DNA from: Warburgia ugandensis
Lineage: Eukaryota; Streptophyta; Magnoliopsida; Canellales; Canellaceae
DNA length: 64,000 nt
Assembly (NCBI GenBank): GCA_035236585.1
Contig: CP141132.1
Coordinates: 56,207,880 to 56,271,879, forward strand
Direction: 5' to 3'
This document shows positions 53,543 through 64,000 of this stretch, one piece after another (position 1 is the first letter of the stretch; the number at the start of each line of letters is the position of its first letter). The position numbers and the translations under genes are program-made. A model generated the notes under the pieces. That model did not search any database, had not been told where the DNA came from, and saw only the letters and a list, made by a program, of their open reading frames with translations.

Positions 53543-56095
53543 ATGAGCAGCAGCACCCCTACTACAAGTACAACACCACAGGTATGTGTTTGTTTTTTGT
53601 TATTTCTTTATGAAATTATGATTTTGACTTTCAGTCCTCACTCTCACTCCCTTCCCTTATTAGTAATTGTTGGTGTAGTGTTTAGTTTACTGTTAGTGTG
53701 AACTAATTATTTTTTTGTCATTTGCATTTTGCAATATAGGCACAAGTTGAAGTTAGGAGCACTAATGTTTTTGATAACTTGAATATGCTACACCACAACA
53801 ACAACTATGATGAGCTTGCTAATTTGGAGAACGTGGAGTTAGTTTCAAAATCCAATAGAGGTAAAAAGCATAGGAAACTAATGTCTCAAGTTTGGAATTT
53901 TATTGAACACCTTCCTCTATCAGAAGATGGAAGGCAAAGGTGTAAATGCAAGAAGTGCTTTGCAATATATATTTGTGATAGCAAATTTGGTACTGGTAAC
54001 TTAAAACGTCATATAAAGACTTGTCAACGGAGCTCTTCTCGTGATATAGGCCAGTTGCTTTTAGCTCAAAGTCAGGGGAGTATGTCACTAAGTGCAGCTT
54101 CAGATAATAAGTTTGATCCTGAAGTTTATCTTTAGTAGCAGCTACAGTTGTTCTGCATGATTTGCCTTTCCAATTTGTTGGAATTAGAACTCTACTGAAA
54201 TATTTTCGTGCAGATTTCCACTTGATTAGTAGAAATATAGTAAAAGAAGATGTTCTGAGAATGTATAAAAGAGAAAAAGGAAAGATAAAAGAGATGTTAG
54301 AGTTGGCACTTAGCAGGATAAGTTTAATGTCTGATTTGTGGACTTTTTGTATTACTGACAATTATATAAGTCTCACAGCACATTTTCTAGATAGTCAATG
54401 GGTCTTACAAAAGAGGATATTAAATTTCTGTTTCCTACCACCTCCACATAATAGAATATCATTAACAGAAAAGGTATACTCACTATTGATAGAATAGGAG
54501 ATTGAGAAAAAGATTTTTTCAATCACTTTAGACAAAGCTTCTGCTAATGATTCTTCTGTTGAGCTGTTAAGGCACTAATTAAACATCAGGAACACTCTTG
54601 TTTGTGGTGGAGAGTTCCTTCATCTACGTTGTTGTTGTCATGTTTTGAATTTGATTGTGCAAGATGGTTTGAAAGAAATTGATAATGCTATTAAAAAATT
54701 AGAGAGAGTATCAAGTATGTCAAAGCATCACAAAGTAGAAAACAAAATTTTTTAGAGTATGTGAATCACATGTCAATTGAGACAAAAAAGGGCTTATGAT
54801 AAGATTCTCCTACAAGATGGAATTCAACCTATTTCATGCTTGAAAGTGCTCTTTGTTACCAACATGCATTTTGTCACTTAGAACTAAGTGACTCAAATTA
54901 TAAGCATTGTCCTTCTTTCAATGAATGGGAAAAGGCTACAAAAATTTTGAAGTTTTTAGCAGTTTTTTATGATGCCACCTGCATGTTCTCTGGATCCAAG
55001 TATCCCACTGCAAATCTCTACTTTCGTGCAGTATATGTAATTTATTTGAGTTTAACACAATACATGAGAAGTGATGATGACTATATGAAGCGTATGTCCA
55101 CCCAAATGTTTGCCAAGTTTTCAAAGTACTGGTCTGAATTCAACACCATTTTGGCAATTGCATGTGTGTTGGATCCTCGGTATAAGCTCTCCTTTGTGGA
55201 ATTCTCGTACAAGAAATTGTTTGGCAGTGGATGCTTGGAGTTTGCTCAAGTTCGAGAAAAGTTATTCTCTCTCTTCAATGAATATATGGTTAAGATTTAT
55301 CCTATTCCTTTCTCCTCATCTTCCCTAGTGGCTAGAGGTGCTGATGATAGACAAAACATGTCATATAGTCAAGAGGTTTTAGATGTCATGAAGGTAATTT
55401 TATTTATAATTGTATCTTTCATTATATGTTGCTTACTACTTAGCATATTAAAATTTGCTATGAATTGTCTTATAGTACGTTGAATAATATAATTGCATTT
55501 GCATTAGGAATTTGATTCATTTGAAGGTGAAGGAGGTACTTTGGCTATACAAAAATCACAATTGGAGCTTTATTTGGATGAACCAAGATTGCAAGAGTCA
55601 AATCTAGACATTCTTGCATTCTGGAAAGGCAATCAATACAGGTTGTTTGACTAATAATTTCATGTAAACATTATTTTCTGTAATCTTATTTACATTTATA
55701 TTTGATTCAAATGTTGATTTTAAGTATCCTGAACTTGCTATCATGGCTCGTGATGTCTTGAGCATTCCTATATTACAGTTGCATCAGAGTCTGCTTTTAG
55801 TGTTGGTGGTCGGGTTCTTGACCAATATAGATCTACTTTAAAGCCAGATACCATGCAAGCATTGATTTGTGTAAGAGATTAGCTATATGGATTGAAAGGT
55901 AATAGTTTATAATTCTATATTTACATTATATTTTATATGAGCTTAGTGATGACTAATGCGTGTTTATTCTATATGATTGTAGACTTTACCATTACAATTG
56001 CCATGGATGAGCTTGCTGAGGACATTGTAAGCATAAGTAGCAGTGCAGGATCATTTCAACCAACTGAAGACTCTAGATCAATTCATTTTGATTAA
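53543..56095 (+). pseudogene. hAT-family transposase, decayed (BED finger to dimerisation domain)
   Basis: Start ATG at 53,543 (MSSSTPTTSTTPQ), intron 53,582-53,739 with GT-AG ends, then a BED zinc finger (CKCKKC ... HIKTC, 53,945-54,030), the RNase-H-like catalytic region, a central segment (LDPRYKLSFVEFSY, about 55,172-55,213), a linker exon (55,508-55,640), the C-terminal dimerisation domain ([15 protein letters not shown], then [20 protein letters not shown], 55,727-55,905), and a last exon ending TAA at 56,093-56,095. It is inactivated by a 1-nt frameshift near 54,132, further shifts near 54,500-54,830 and 55,770, and TAG in place of Trp at RD(W)LYG (about 55,880). It fits hAT transposases with BED, DUF4413-like and Dimer_Tnp_hAT domains and may be the original transposase of the surrounding hAT termini. 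Confidence 0.85.
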
Positions 56096-56557
56096 TTTAT
56101 ATAATTTTCATAACTTATTTTAATTTGTTGTGTTTGATACATTGATGGAAGTATATTTCCCTCATGTGCTACTTAATCCCTATTTATTTACTACTATTGT
56201 GGTTATTTGATTCATTTTAGTCTCTTTTACATATCATGTGATGTGAGTCAGTGAGTGGTGTAAAGGTTGCTTATGAATAAAATAATAAAATATTATAGGA
56301 ACTTTATTGGTAATTTGGTATAGTTCAATTTTCACCAATACTAGTTAGTAATGCTTTTCTGTATTTGTCTATGTACTTGTCGTGTGGATCAGTGGATAGA
56401 GCAATGACCAATGACAATGAGCATGAAAGGAGTTGGAGAAATGAATTCCATCATAACAATTTATGTGGGGGTTGGGTTGAAAGTTTAGTTGTTCATAACT
56501 GAAAGACCCATGCCATTGAATTCTGATTTTCTGCTCCAGGGACCAGAACCTCATTGT

Positions 56558-56942
56558 CATTGCTTCAGGTGATCAGAAGATCAAAAGATCAAAGATTCAG
56601 TTAAGTTAGAATCAGAAGATCAGTCACAACGTTCCAATAAAACACGTAACATATAGGACGGTTATCGTACAACCGTCCTATAAAACTTAACATATAGGAC
56701 AGTTATGACATAATCGTCCTATAAAACTAACATATAGGACGATTATTTCACAACTGTCCTATAAAACTCATAACATATAGGACGGTTGTGACATAACCGT
56801 CCTATATGTTATGGGTTTTATAGGACGGTTGTGAAATAACCGTCTTATATGTTATGTTTTATTGGAACGTTGTGACTGATCTTCTGATTCTGACTTAACT
56901 GAATCTTTGATTTTCTGATCTTCTAATCACCTGAAGCAATGG
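56558..56942. repeat. Large inverted repeat (arms about 94 bp)
   Basis: The left arm 56,558-56,652 (CATTGCTTCAGGTGATCAGA ... GTCACAACGTTCCAATAAAA) and the right arm 56,850-56,942 are near-perfect reverse complements, enclosing about 200 bp of palindrome units. Confidence 0.9.
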
Positions 56943-57189
56943 CACATAACATATAGGACGGTTATCGTACAACCATCCTATAAAACTTAACATATAGGAC
57001 GGTTATGACATAATCGTCCTATAAAACTAACATACAGGAAGGTTATTTCACAACTATCCTATAAAAGTCATAACATATAGGATGGTTGTGACATAACCGT
57101 CCTATATGTTATGGGTTTTATAGGACAGTTGTGAAATAACCATCTTATATGTTATGTTTTATAGGACGGTTATGTCATAACCATCCTAT
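56647..57189. repeat. Palindrome cluster 5, two duplicated blocks (about 11 units)
   Basis: Block 1 (56,647-56,860) contains five TAGGACGGTT-N7-AACCGTCCTA units with spacers ATCGTAC, ATGACAT, ATTTCAC, GTGACAT, GTGAAAT. Block 2 (56,944-57,163) repeats the same five in the same order with a few substitutions. One further unit (ATGTCAT) ends at 57,189. Confidence 0.92.
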
Positions 57190-57473
57190 GTTTTGTGGTC
57201 GATTTGGCAGCGGCTCCATTCACTTGGGAGCAGTTTTTTTACTAAGTCGTAATAGGGAAATCGAGTCATTTCATGTCATGTCGTGTTGTGTTGTGTAATT
57301 TCGTGTCATTTATCCAACACGACTCAGTCAATTAATCGTGTTACACAGGTCGTGTCGTGTCATTTTTTTAAGAATCGGGTCGTGTACGAGTCATAGGTTT
57401 TTGACACGACTATTGATCGTGTCGTGTCCGTGTCACCACAAACATGACCCGCCAACCCAAATTGCCACCCCTA

Positions 57474-58118
57474 ATGCTAATGGCACATCAGTAGCAAGAC
57501 TTGTAGTTTGATGACTTAATTTCTTTATAAACTTACTCTTTTACAAAAAAAGAAAAAGAAAAAAAAAAAAAGGACTTAGGAGACTTATCAATTTCCAATT
57601 TTTTTTTTACAAATATTAGTATCCATTACCAAATAATTCACACAAAATGCTAGAGTGTGAGATTAATATACTATTTATTTCTACAAGCCAGGCTGAAGGT
57701 CTAAAAGGACCTAAATTAGATGCGCTTGATGAGGGCCTACCTGTGGATAATCCAACATGCTCATCTCATGGCTCCTAACTTTAAGGAAACTTTGATATAT
57801 AATTGTATTCGCATGCTTAAATTTGACATAGAAAAGTGGTTAAATATCAGTTAGGACTTCGACTAGAAGGGATGCTAATGTCAAATAGGAGCAAGTGGAA
57901 TTCATGGGTCTCATCAAAGTTGGAAGGATGCTAACATCCAATATGCGCTTTGTTGTTTTGTCCTTTTAAGTTATTTGTTTCTATAGTTTCTTTAAATTAG
58001 CGGCAAAAAAAGCATAACGGAATGCAAACACACAGCTTAATGATATGTTCTACAGATGTGCTCAAAATATACCTCCATGCCTTGCAAAAGTCTCCAGCAC
58101 TCTTGCATTGCTCTATAG
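57474..58118. other. Intergenic, nothing recognised
   Basis: A- and T-rich stretches (57,545-57,612). No gene family or structured repeat was recognised. Confidence 0.5.
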
Positions 58119-58313
58119 ATGGTTCTTTTTCTTCTTTTCATAGCATTGATGACTAGTGCTGAGTCTCAACGTATATGCATTTTAGAGGTTCATGTTATGG
58201 AGATGGAGCAGCCTATGATGGAAAAGGTTTGCCATCTCAGTTACACATGCCGAACAATGAATGAGTGCAAGCAACATTTAGGGGAGTATTTCTATGACCA
58301 AATTTGTTTCTAA
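58119..58313 (+). CDS. Possible small secreted cysteine-rich peptide ORF
   Basis: A 64-residue frame with a TAG directly before the ATG. The N-terminus MVLFLLFIALMTSAESQ is a plausible signal peptide, followed by a mature part with five Cys (RIC, KVC, YTC, NEC, QIC). The layout recalls plant defensin-like or LCR peptides, but the Cys count is odd and the gamma-core pattern is not visible. It abuts the decayed gypsy integrase. It may be a chance frame or a degenerate copy. Confidence 0.18.
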   Translation: MVLFLLFIALMTSAESQRICILEVHVMEMEQPMMEKVCHLSYTCRTMNECKQHLGEYFYDQICF

Positions 58314-58339
58314 AGTCCAGAGCTACAATGGTAAATATG

Positions 58340-58605
58340 TATAGGCAAGCGCGTGTGGGGGTCAACATAGCTTTTCTAATGATTGTGGGCCACCGAAAGT
58401 CCCTTTTGAACTGTTTAGACCTTTTTTGGACACTACTCCACTAACTCTGCAAAAGGCATCTCTCTCCCACATAGCTCTAACATAAAGGTCATTGGCATAG
58501 TATGCCCTACAATGCCTCTTAAAGAGTCATGTCAATATTGGTGTGTTAGCTATTATTATACAAACTTTATGGGTAACAAATGCTCATCCCAACTACCTCT
58601 CCAGT
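58340..58605 (-). pseudogene. Ty3/gypsy integrase, downstream part
   Basis: The minus frame continues the integrase interrupted at the solo LTR: GSWDEHL immediately left of the insertion, then a decayed YNNSYH-type region and KSYVD near 58,350. Several stops. It belongs with 60,618-61,960. Confidence 0.7.
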
Positions 58606-59194
58606 TGTTAAGTATTTAATTTTGGCCAAAATATCCTTAATTTATCTTTTAATTAGATCATCTAACATATCAAAATTTTCATTTTTAGCTTGATTTTAAT
58701 TTTAGCTCCAATTGACCTTCCAATCAATAATTTGTCAAAATTAATGGTCAGATGATCGTTAGAGCTAATTAAAGGTATAATGTATAGTTTAGATGACTCT
58801 AATTTGGTATTTTATTTTGCAGATTAATTAGAAGAAGCTTGGATGGCTCAGATAAAAAATTAATAGTATAGATCACCCATCAAAGATTAATGGTGCAGAT
58901 GGAATAATTTCTTAAAGGAAACTTTGTTTTAAAGAAAAACATGGAGAAAATTCGGAAAGTTCCAATAGTTAAAAGTGTCCAAAGAGGAAAGCAAGCTAGA
59001 AGAAAAGTGGAAGAAGGCAAATTAGAAGGTGGTGGGTTTTGAAGAGAGGAAACCAGCCACCACTACCTCATTCCTTGTTTGGCTAATTTGAAAAGAGGAA
59101 ACTGAACCCCTTTTTGTTACTGATTTTCCTCTTTCCACCTCTTCACCCCCCTCTTTGGCTGGACGTTGCAAAGGAAGGAGGTAGACCACCTCCC

Positions 59195-59234
59195 TCTTCT
59201 TCTTCTTCTTCTTCTTCTTCTTCTTCTTCTTCTT
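59195..59234. repeat. (CTT)n microsatellite
   Basis: About 13 CTT units within the solo LTR. Confidence 0.95.
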
Positions 59235-59330
59235 TTTTTATGTTCTCCTCCCCTATTTTACTTTCTGTTGGTCCCTTTTTGTTTTAATTTTAGCGTCAAT
59301 TGTTCCTTTCTTTCCCACTTCGCACCAACG

Positions 59331-59446
<116 letters not shown>

Positions 59447-59621
59447 AGTTTTCCTGCTTTTCTTCAATCAGTTTCCAAAAGGAAACCGAAAGATCAGTCA
59501 TCAACCTCTTTGTATCCCTTCTTCTCTCGGGCTCTACCTCCTGTCTCATCTCTCTCTGCCCATCTGCCCAGCCTCACCTTGGTATCCCTCTGTTCTTTTC
59601 CCGACACGCACCACCCAATCA

Positions 59622-59624
<3 letters not shown>

Positions 59625-59694
<70 letters not shown>
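59625..59694. repeat. (CT)n microsatellite, 70 bp
   Basis: About 35 CT units, 180 bp from the first CT tract, inside the same LTR. Confidence 0.97.
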
Positions 59695-59696
<2 letters not shown>

Positions 59697-60617
59697 ACCA
59701 GCTCCAGTCAACCCAATGCTAGCTTCACTATCTATTTCTGTCACTCCACCGCAGCAACATCCATTGTAGCTCCATCTCCCCCTTGTGTCATCAGTGAGAT
59801 CATTTTCTCCATTTTCTTCATCCTCCTCGTCTCCCTTTCTTCCCCTCTCTTCTTCCTTTGTCATTCCTCATCGGGTTTCCTTTTTTTGTTTAATTCTTAT
59901 TTATTTCTCAAATTCTAGTTTTACCCTTTACCCTTTAATTAAAATTCCATTTATGTCCCCATTTTAATTTCCTATGTACCCTGTTTCTATTCTAGTTTTA
60001 CTTTATCTATGATCTATTATCTAGGAACTGCACAATCCGAGCTGATTTAATTAAAGCTTAACCTAATCAACGGGTTAGCCTTGACAAACAAGATCTCTTT
60101 ATTTCTTCTCTGTTTTAGATCCTATTTTCAATTAATTTTCAGATTTCATTCTTAGGAAATCCCTTAGGTTATTCAATGTCTCTGATCTTTCATTTGAACT
60201 CCAAAAATCAATCTAAGCCGTCCAAAATCCTAAATCACCATTTAGTTTAGATCTCTAAGATTTTGGGAATCTGCCTAATCCAACCTTGCATCTTTAATCA
60301 AGGACATGCTGGAGAGATTGATGAAGGTCGATTGACTCCAAGATGACTAGATTTGAAGAAATTGATAATGATTAAGTTAGGGAAGTAGTTTTTTTTAGTT
60401 AAAGTTCTATCTTTTTGAGTTGGACCTCTGTAATTTTTATTGATTAAATATATCTGAATTCTGACTGCACTTTCATTTAATTTTTGTCACTTATTTTTTA
60501 ATTTTTGAATAATTAATTTTTATTTAAATTCCAAATTATTAAGGCGAGTCCCTGTGGGATTGACTTGTACTTGCATACACTACACTACAATAGCCCGTGC
60601 TCTTGCAGTAAACAACA

Positions 60618-61960
60618 CCAGTCAATGGCACAAGCCCTTAGCATGTCCTTTATAATATGAATAGTCCCCTATGTTCGATCATTTGTTTGATGGTGAAAAG
60701 CTATGCTAAATCTCAACATCGACCCTAAAGCATCTTAAACACTCTGTCAATACTTCAAGGTGAATCTATTATCCCTGTTTGAGATAACAGTCAAAGGAGT
60801 CTCATGTAAGCACACGATCTCCTTGGCATAAAGCCTCACCAAGCTATTATTAGTCTAAATCTACCTAATGGGAAGGAAGTAGGCAGACTTCATCAATTTA
60901 TTGACAATAACCCAAATCATGTTATTACCAGCTTGCTGTCCTCAGGAGACTAGATATAAAGTCCATAGCAATATGATCCCACTTCCACAAGAAGATTCAA
61001 CATCTGTAATAGCCCTAATGGCTTATGATGCTCAACCTTGACCTACCGACAGGTTAGACACCATGCTACACACTCCCTAATATTTCTCTTCATCATGTTC
61101 CATCAAAAGTACCTTATCAAATCTTGGTACATTTTCATACCTCCACAATAATTAATAAACTGTGACTAGTGAGCCTCTTGAAGTAGCTCTCATCTCAACC
61201 TTCTTTGCTAGGGCCTATATCTTTGTAGCCTCTACCTGTGCTTGTAAAATTCTATCAATGAATCTTGATATGATAGATAAGTTGGTAACCACTGCTCGCA
61301 ACATCCTACTCAAGGCATCTGCTACCATATTTGCATTCCTAAGGTGGCATTGGATGGTAAAGTCAAAATTCTTGAGATATTCCATCCATCTGCCTTGTCT
61401 CATATTCAAGTCACTCTGAGTAAAGAATTACTTGAGGTTTTATCATCATTGAAAACTTCAAACTTTTCTCCATAAAGGTAATGTTGCCACATCTTCAGTG
61501 CTAAGACCACCGCTGCTAACTCCAAATCATGAGTAGGGTAATTTCCCTCATTTGTCTTCAACTGTTGAGATGCATGGGTAATCACCCTCCCATTTTGCTT
61601 CAAAACTCTTCATTTAACGCCTTTCCAGAGGCATCGTAGTAAATTACAAAACTATAAGATCCTAAGGGCAGCATCAACACTAGTGTAAAGATAAGTCTCT
61701 TCTTAAGCTCTTAAAAGCTATCCTCACAGGCATCACTCCAAAAAAATTTAGTGTCCTTCTTGGTTAGGGTAGTCTAAGGCAATGTAATGCTAGAAAATCT
61801 CTTGATAAATCTGCAATAACAACCCATCAAATCAAAGAAAGTGCGAATCTCGATCACCGTCATGGGTTGTTCCCAACTCAACATTACCTTTACCTTTGTC
61901 AGGTTCACTACTACATCCCTTGATATAAGATAGCCGAGGAAATGCCTCTGCTCCAAAAAT
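60618..61960 (-). mobile_element. Ty3/gypsy pol fragment (RT end, RNase H, integrase)
   Basis: Minus strand, in order: end of reverse transcriptase (LGYLISRDVVVNLTKVKVML and CYCRFIKRFS, 61,774-61,956); RNase H ([20 protein letters not shown] and [19 protein letters not shown], 61,406-61,603; then NMVADALSR, about 61,310); the zinc-binding and catalytic part of integrase (60,750-61,150); and DMLRACAID at the junction with the solo LTR. Frameshifts and stops throughout. The domain order RT-RH-INT defines Ty3/gypsy. No gag or protease remains upstream. Confidence 0.85.
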
Positions 61961-63895
61961 ACTGAGTTGATGTGATGAAAATCTAAAATTTCAAAATAAA
62001 AACATGCTCATATTAAATGTTGTCACTTACCTTAGACAAAGAACCACTCGTCTATACCTTTGACGCCACTAGTCGAACTCAACTCTAGGATCAGTTCTCC
62101 TAAATTTCACTACCTGAATACACATCACATTCAAATCTAATTTAGAATCCAAGCTATTCATTTTAGTTGAATTCTTGGTTATAAAGCAAGGATTATATCT
62201 CAAGTTCTTAATTTACTATGTTTTGGCACAATCTAATGATTCATAGTCGTGGGATCTCAAGCTAGGGTCCCCAGGTTGGCTGATAGACTAGATCATGCTA
62301 AAACAGGGAACCAATAACTATTAGATTCAAATCCTACTCATATACTATGGTAGTCTAGGATTATCATGCTCATACTAAGTTAATTTTAGGTGATTCATCA
62401 TCTAATTGGCTAATTTGACATGCTTAAATGCAAATCCTATTCAATTCGAGCTAATTACAATCAAATTAATGGAATTGGAGGATTATAATTTTAATCTAGC
62501 TCTTGTAGGTCAAATTTGATGATATATGGCTGTTTGTGTTGTTAGATTATCCACCTGATCGTCCCAGATAGAGGAATATGCTAGTAAATCTAATTAGATT
62601 AACTTAAGAAGTCAGTTGAGTAGTGTGGATCATCAAATTGGATCCAATTTCATACTTGTATCTTTGATTCATCTCAGCTGTTAATTAAGATCAGCCCGAT
62701 TGCTATAATAATGCTCCAAAGCAAATATCTTTGATATGGGTCTCAATGTGTGCATATAAGGATTACAATGAATAGTTAAGATTGTGATAGAGGGTCACAA
62801 AGCACCTCAATTTGAGTCAGGAGTCACTATCATCCATTAATCTCCGTTAGATTTCTCTGATCAATGAACGGATTGATGGGTTTTGTTCCTTGCACTGCAA
62901 GGATTGCAATGAATGGTTTAGATATGAGTGGGTCTTCACGAATTAGGCACAGGAAGGAATCAATGGTCTATGGTGGGTGCTAATAATGGGACCCATCTGC
63001 ACCAACTGAGCAGGAGAGAGAGAGAGGGCGGTGGTAGCCGATGGTTCTAGTGCAATCATCACTGGGAGCTCGACAGTAGAGAGAAGCAAATGGAGAGGGG
63101 AACCTGTTTGGCCAACCTACCCATGCAGGCGTTAGGTCAATTTGCCGATTTGGGCAAGGAAAACAGAGAGGGAAGAGAAGGAACTGGCATGGTTGGCTGG
63201 TTAGGAGAAAAGGGAGATTGGGCATGCTTGCCTGCTAGGCATTGCCAGTGGAGCAAGGAAGCGAGAGAAAAAAGAAGGGGGAGAGAAAAGGGTTCCAACG
63301 GGTTGGTAGGGATGAAATCGTGTTGGTCGAAGATAGGGGGGGGTTGGGGGTGTGGTTTTAGTGCAGTAGTAGAGGAAGATTGGAGGGTGTTTTCCAGGTT
63401 TTTGTGCATGATTGGCTCAATCGTAGTAGGCAAAATTAGTATCGTTGGAATCGTTTCGACTCTTACATTCCACTTTTGATAGTTCCAAGTTCAAAAATTT
63501 TGAGTTTTCAAAGACATCAATTCCATGGAACTCAATATTGATGGAATTCAATTCTTCATTCTATTTCCAAATAAGGTATGATAATGTACATGAAATAGAA
63601 TGAAAATAAAAAAATGTCACAACAAATATGACTGAAGTAAAACACTTTCCAGAAGCAATGCACCAAACCTTATGACTTTAACAGCACTATCCTGTGGAAA
63701 GTTAGCTCATTGTTATTAATCGTACTATTCAAAATGACTGGAGCCAAGCACAACATGCTAATTTTAGTATTATTAGTTGGTGTCTTTCACTTATATAAAA
63801 GACATAACTACCCATTTAACCTCTTTTTCAGGAACTAAATCAATTGACTCTTACAAATAAATTTAACTGGAAGCAGGCCTGGAAAGAAGCATTAC
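61961..63895. other. Intergenic or decayed LTR-like sequence
   Basis: No gene recognised. Around 62,010-62,060 the phrase TTGTCACTTACCTTAG, followed by an AACCACTCG-type region, resembles the TCGTCACCTACCTCAG region of the 48.5-51.4 kb solo LTR, so part may be a related LTR. 63,000-63,400 is GA-rich and gives open frames on both strands by composition. No downstream ABCC exon was found here. Confidence 0.4.
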
Positions 63896-64000
63896 CTGAT
63901 ACCAAATGCAGATGGCAATGACAGGGATAAAAATGATAAACACTTGCCGTGTAACATGTGACATTACTGCAATGATTCCCAGAAGCTGTATAATTCAAAA
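63896..64000 (-). pseudogene. ABCC transporter TMD2 exon (partial, right edge)
   Basis: The minus frame reads QLLGIIAVMSHVTRQV then FIIFIPVIAICIWYQ followed by a good donor (CAG|GTAATG, donor at 63,895-63,894), matching the second membrane domain of plant ABCC/MRP transporters (QLLGIIAVMSQVAWQVF in the family). The usual W in VAWQV is R here. An in-frame TGA lies at 63,995-63,997, unless an acceptor (ATACAG) falls just after it. No following exon was found within several kb, so it is probably a relic; the rest lies beyond the window. Confidence 0.6.

Larger units (their letters stand above)
42598..57473. mobile_element. Composite bounded by hAT-type termini
   Basis: The left end CAGGGGCAGCAAAATATG at 42,598 and the complement of the right end, TAGGGGTGGCAATTTGGG at 57,473, are similar hAT-type inverted termini. 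Both arms (42,598-42,820 and 57,230-57,473) are dense in GTGTCGTGT/ACACGAC subterminal motifs, as expected for hAT transposase binding. A perfect 8-bp target duplication was not found (flanks CTGGGAGT and ATGCTAAT). Between the arms lie a CACTA-like gene, a hAT transposase pseudogene, a solo LTR and palindrome clusters. It is a nested structure; whether one hAT element originally spanned everything is inference. Confidence 0.55.

Noticed and set aside
53297-53701. 134-codon + frame upstream of the hAT gene
   Set aside because: It runs through palindrome cluster 4 and across the hAT intron; the supported reading is the short exon 53,543-53,581 in another frame.
56647-57189. Possible CRISPR-like array (regular repeats with spacers)
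   Set aside because: Repeats are palindromic, spacers are only 7 bp and recur, and the setting is a plant transposon; not a CRISPR array.
42598-57473. A clean hAT 8-bp target duplication
   Set aside because: Flanks CTGGGAGT and ATGCTAAT agree at only four positions, so no duplication is claimed.
63090-63479. 129-codon + frame and a 98-codon minus frame
   Set aside because: GA-rich composition keeps both strands open; no recognisable domain.

Overview
The window is nuclear DNA from a flowering plant. It is AT-rich and intron-containing, and it carries plant-type LTR retrotransposons, angiosperm Au-type SINE copies, hAT and CACTA-like DNA transposons, and a canonical plant cellulose synthase gene. 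Nothing in the sequence identifies the species. The only gene that looks fully intact is a 14-exon cellulose synthase catalytic subunit on the + strand (coding 31,820-40,676, 1,084 residues, CESA1/CESA10 class). Everything else is mobile DNA, decayed gene copies or unassigned intergenic sequence.

Layout. 1-2,709 (minus): decayed ABCC (MRP-type) ABC transporter, from the N-terminal membrane domain through NBD1 to the start of the second membrane domain. 2,710-8,745: intergenic, with a degraded Au-SINE (6.5 kb) and a fragment of the splicing factor gene CRNKL1/CLF1 (7.1 kb). 8,746-15,259 (minus): Ty1/copia element with both LTRs. 15,680-16,065: foldback MITE. 16,826-17,500: LTR fragment of the same copia family. 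22.0-23.0 kb and 28.44-30.9 kb: two further decayed copia copies on the + strand. 27.28-27.91 kb: two unassigned coding-like segments. 31.3-40.8 kb: promoter, leader with a short uORF, the CESA gene with an Au-SINE in intron 1, and a probable 3'UTR intron. 41.3-42.6 kb: a MITE and LINE remnants.

42,598-57,473 is the most unusual part. hAT-type arms (CAGGGG.../...CCCCTA, rich in CGTGTCGTGT) enclose about 15 kb. Inside are a CACTA/En-Spm-like minus-strand gene (Transposase_24, TNP1-like and Ulp1/C48-like segments), a hAT transposase pseudogene (BED finger, central domain, dimerisation domain), a 2.93 kb solo LTR with perfect target duplication, a degenerate tandem-repeat tract, and five clusters of one 27-bp palindrome, TAGGACGGTT-N7-AACCGTCCTA, whose 7-bp spacer length is invariant. 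In the rightmost cluster these units form part of a larger inverted-plus-direct duplication.

58.3-62.0 kb (minus) is a decayed Ty3/gypsy pol whose integrase is split by a 2.01 kb solo LTR with TSD CCAGT. The right edge (63,896-64,000, minus) holds one exon of another ABCC transporter, probably also a relic. The two ABCC relics share an orientation, so the CESA gene and its repeat field sit between two members of a dispersed or tandem ABCC family. Apart from CESA, the elements are related by nesting (who inserted into whom) rather than by a shared pathway.
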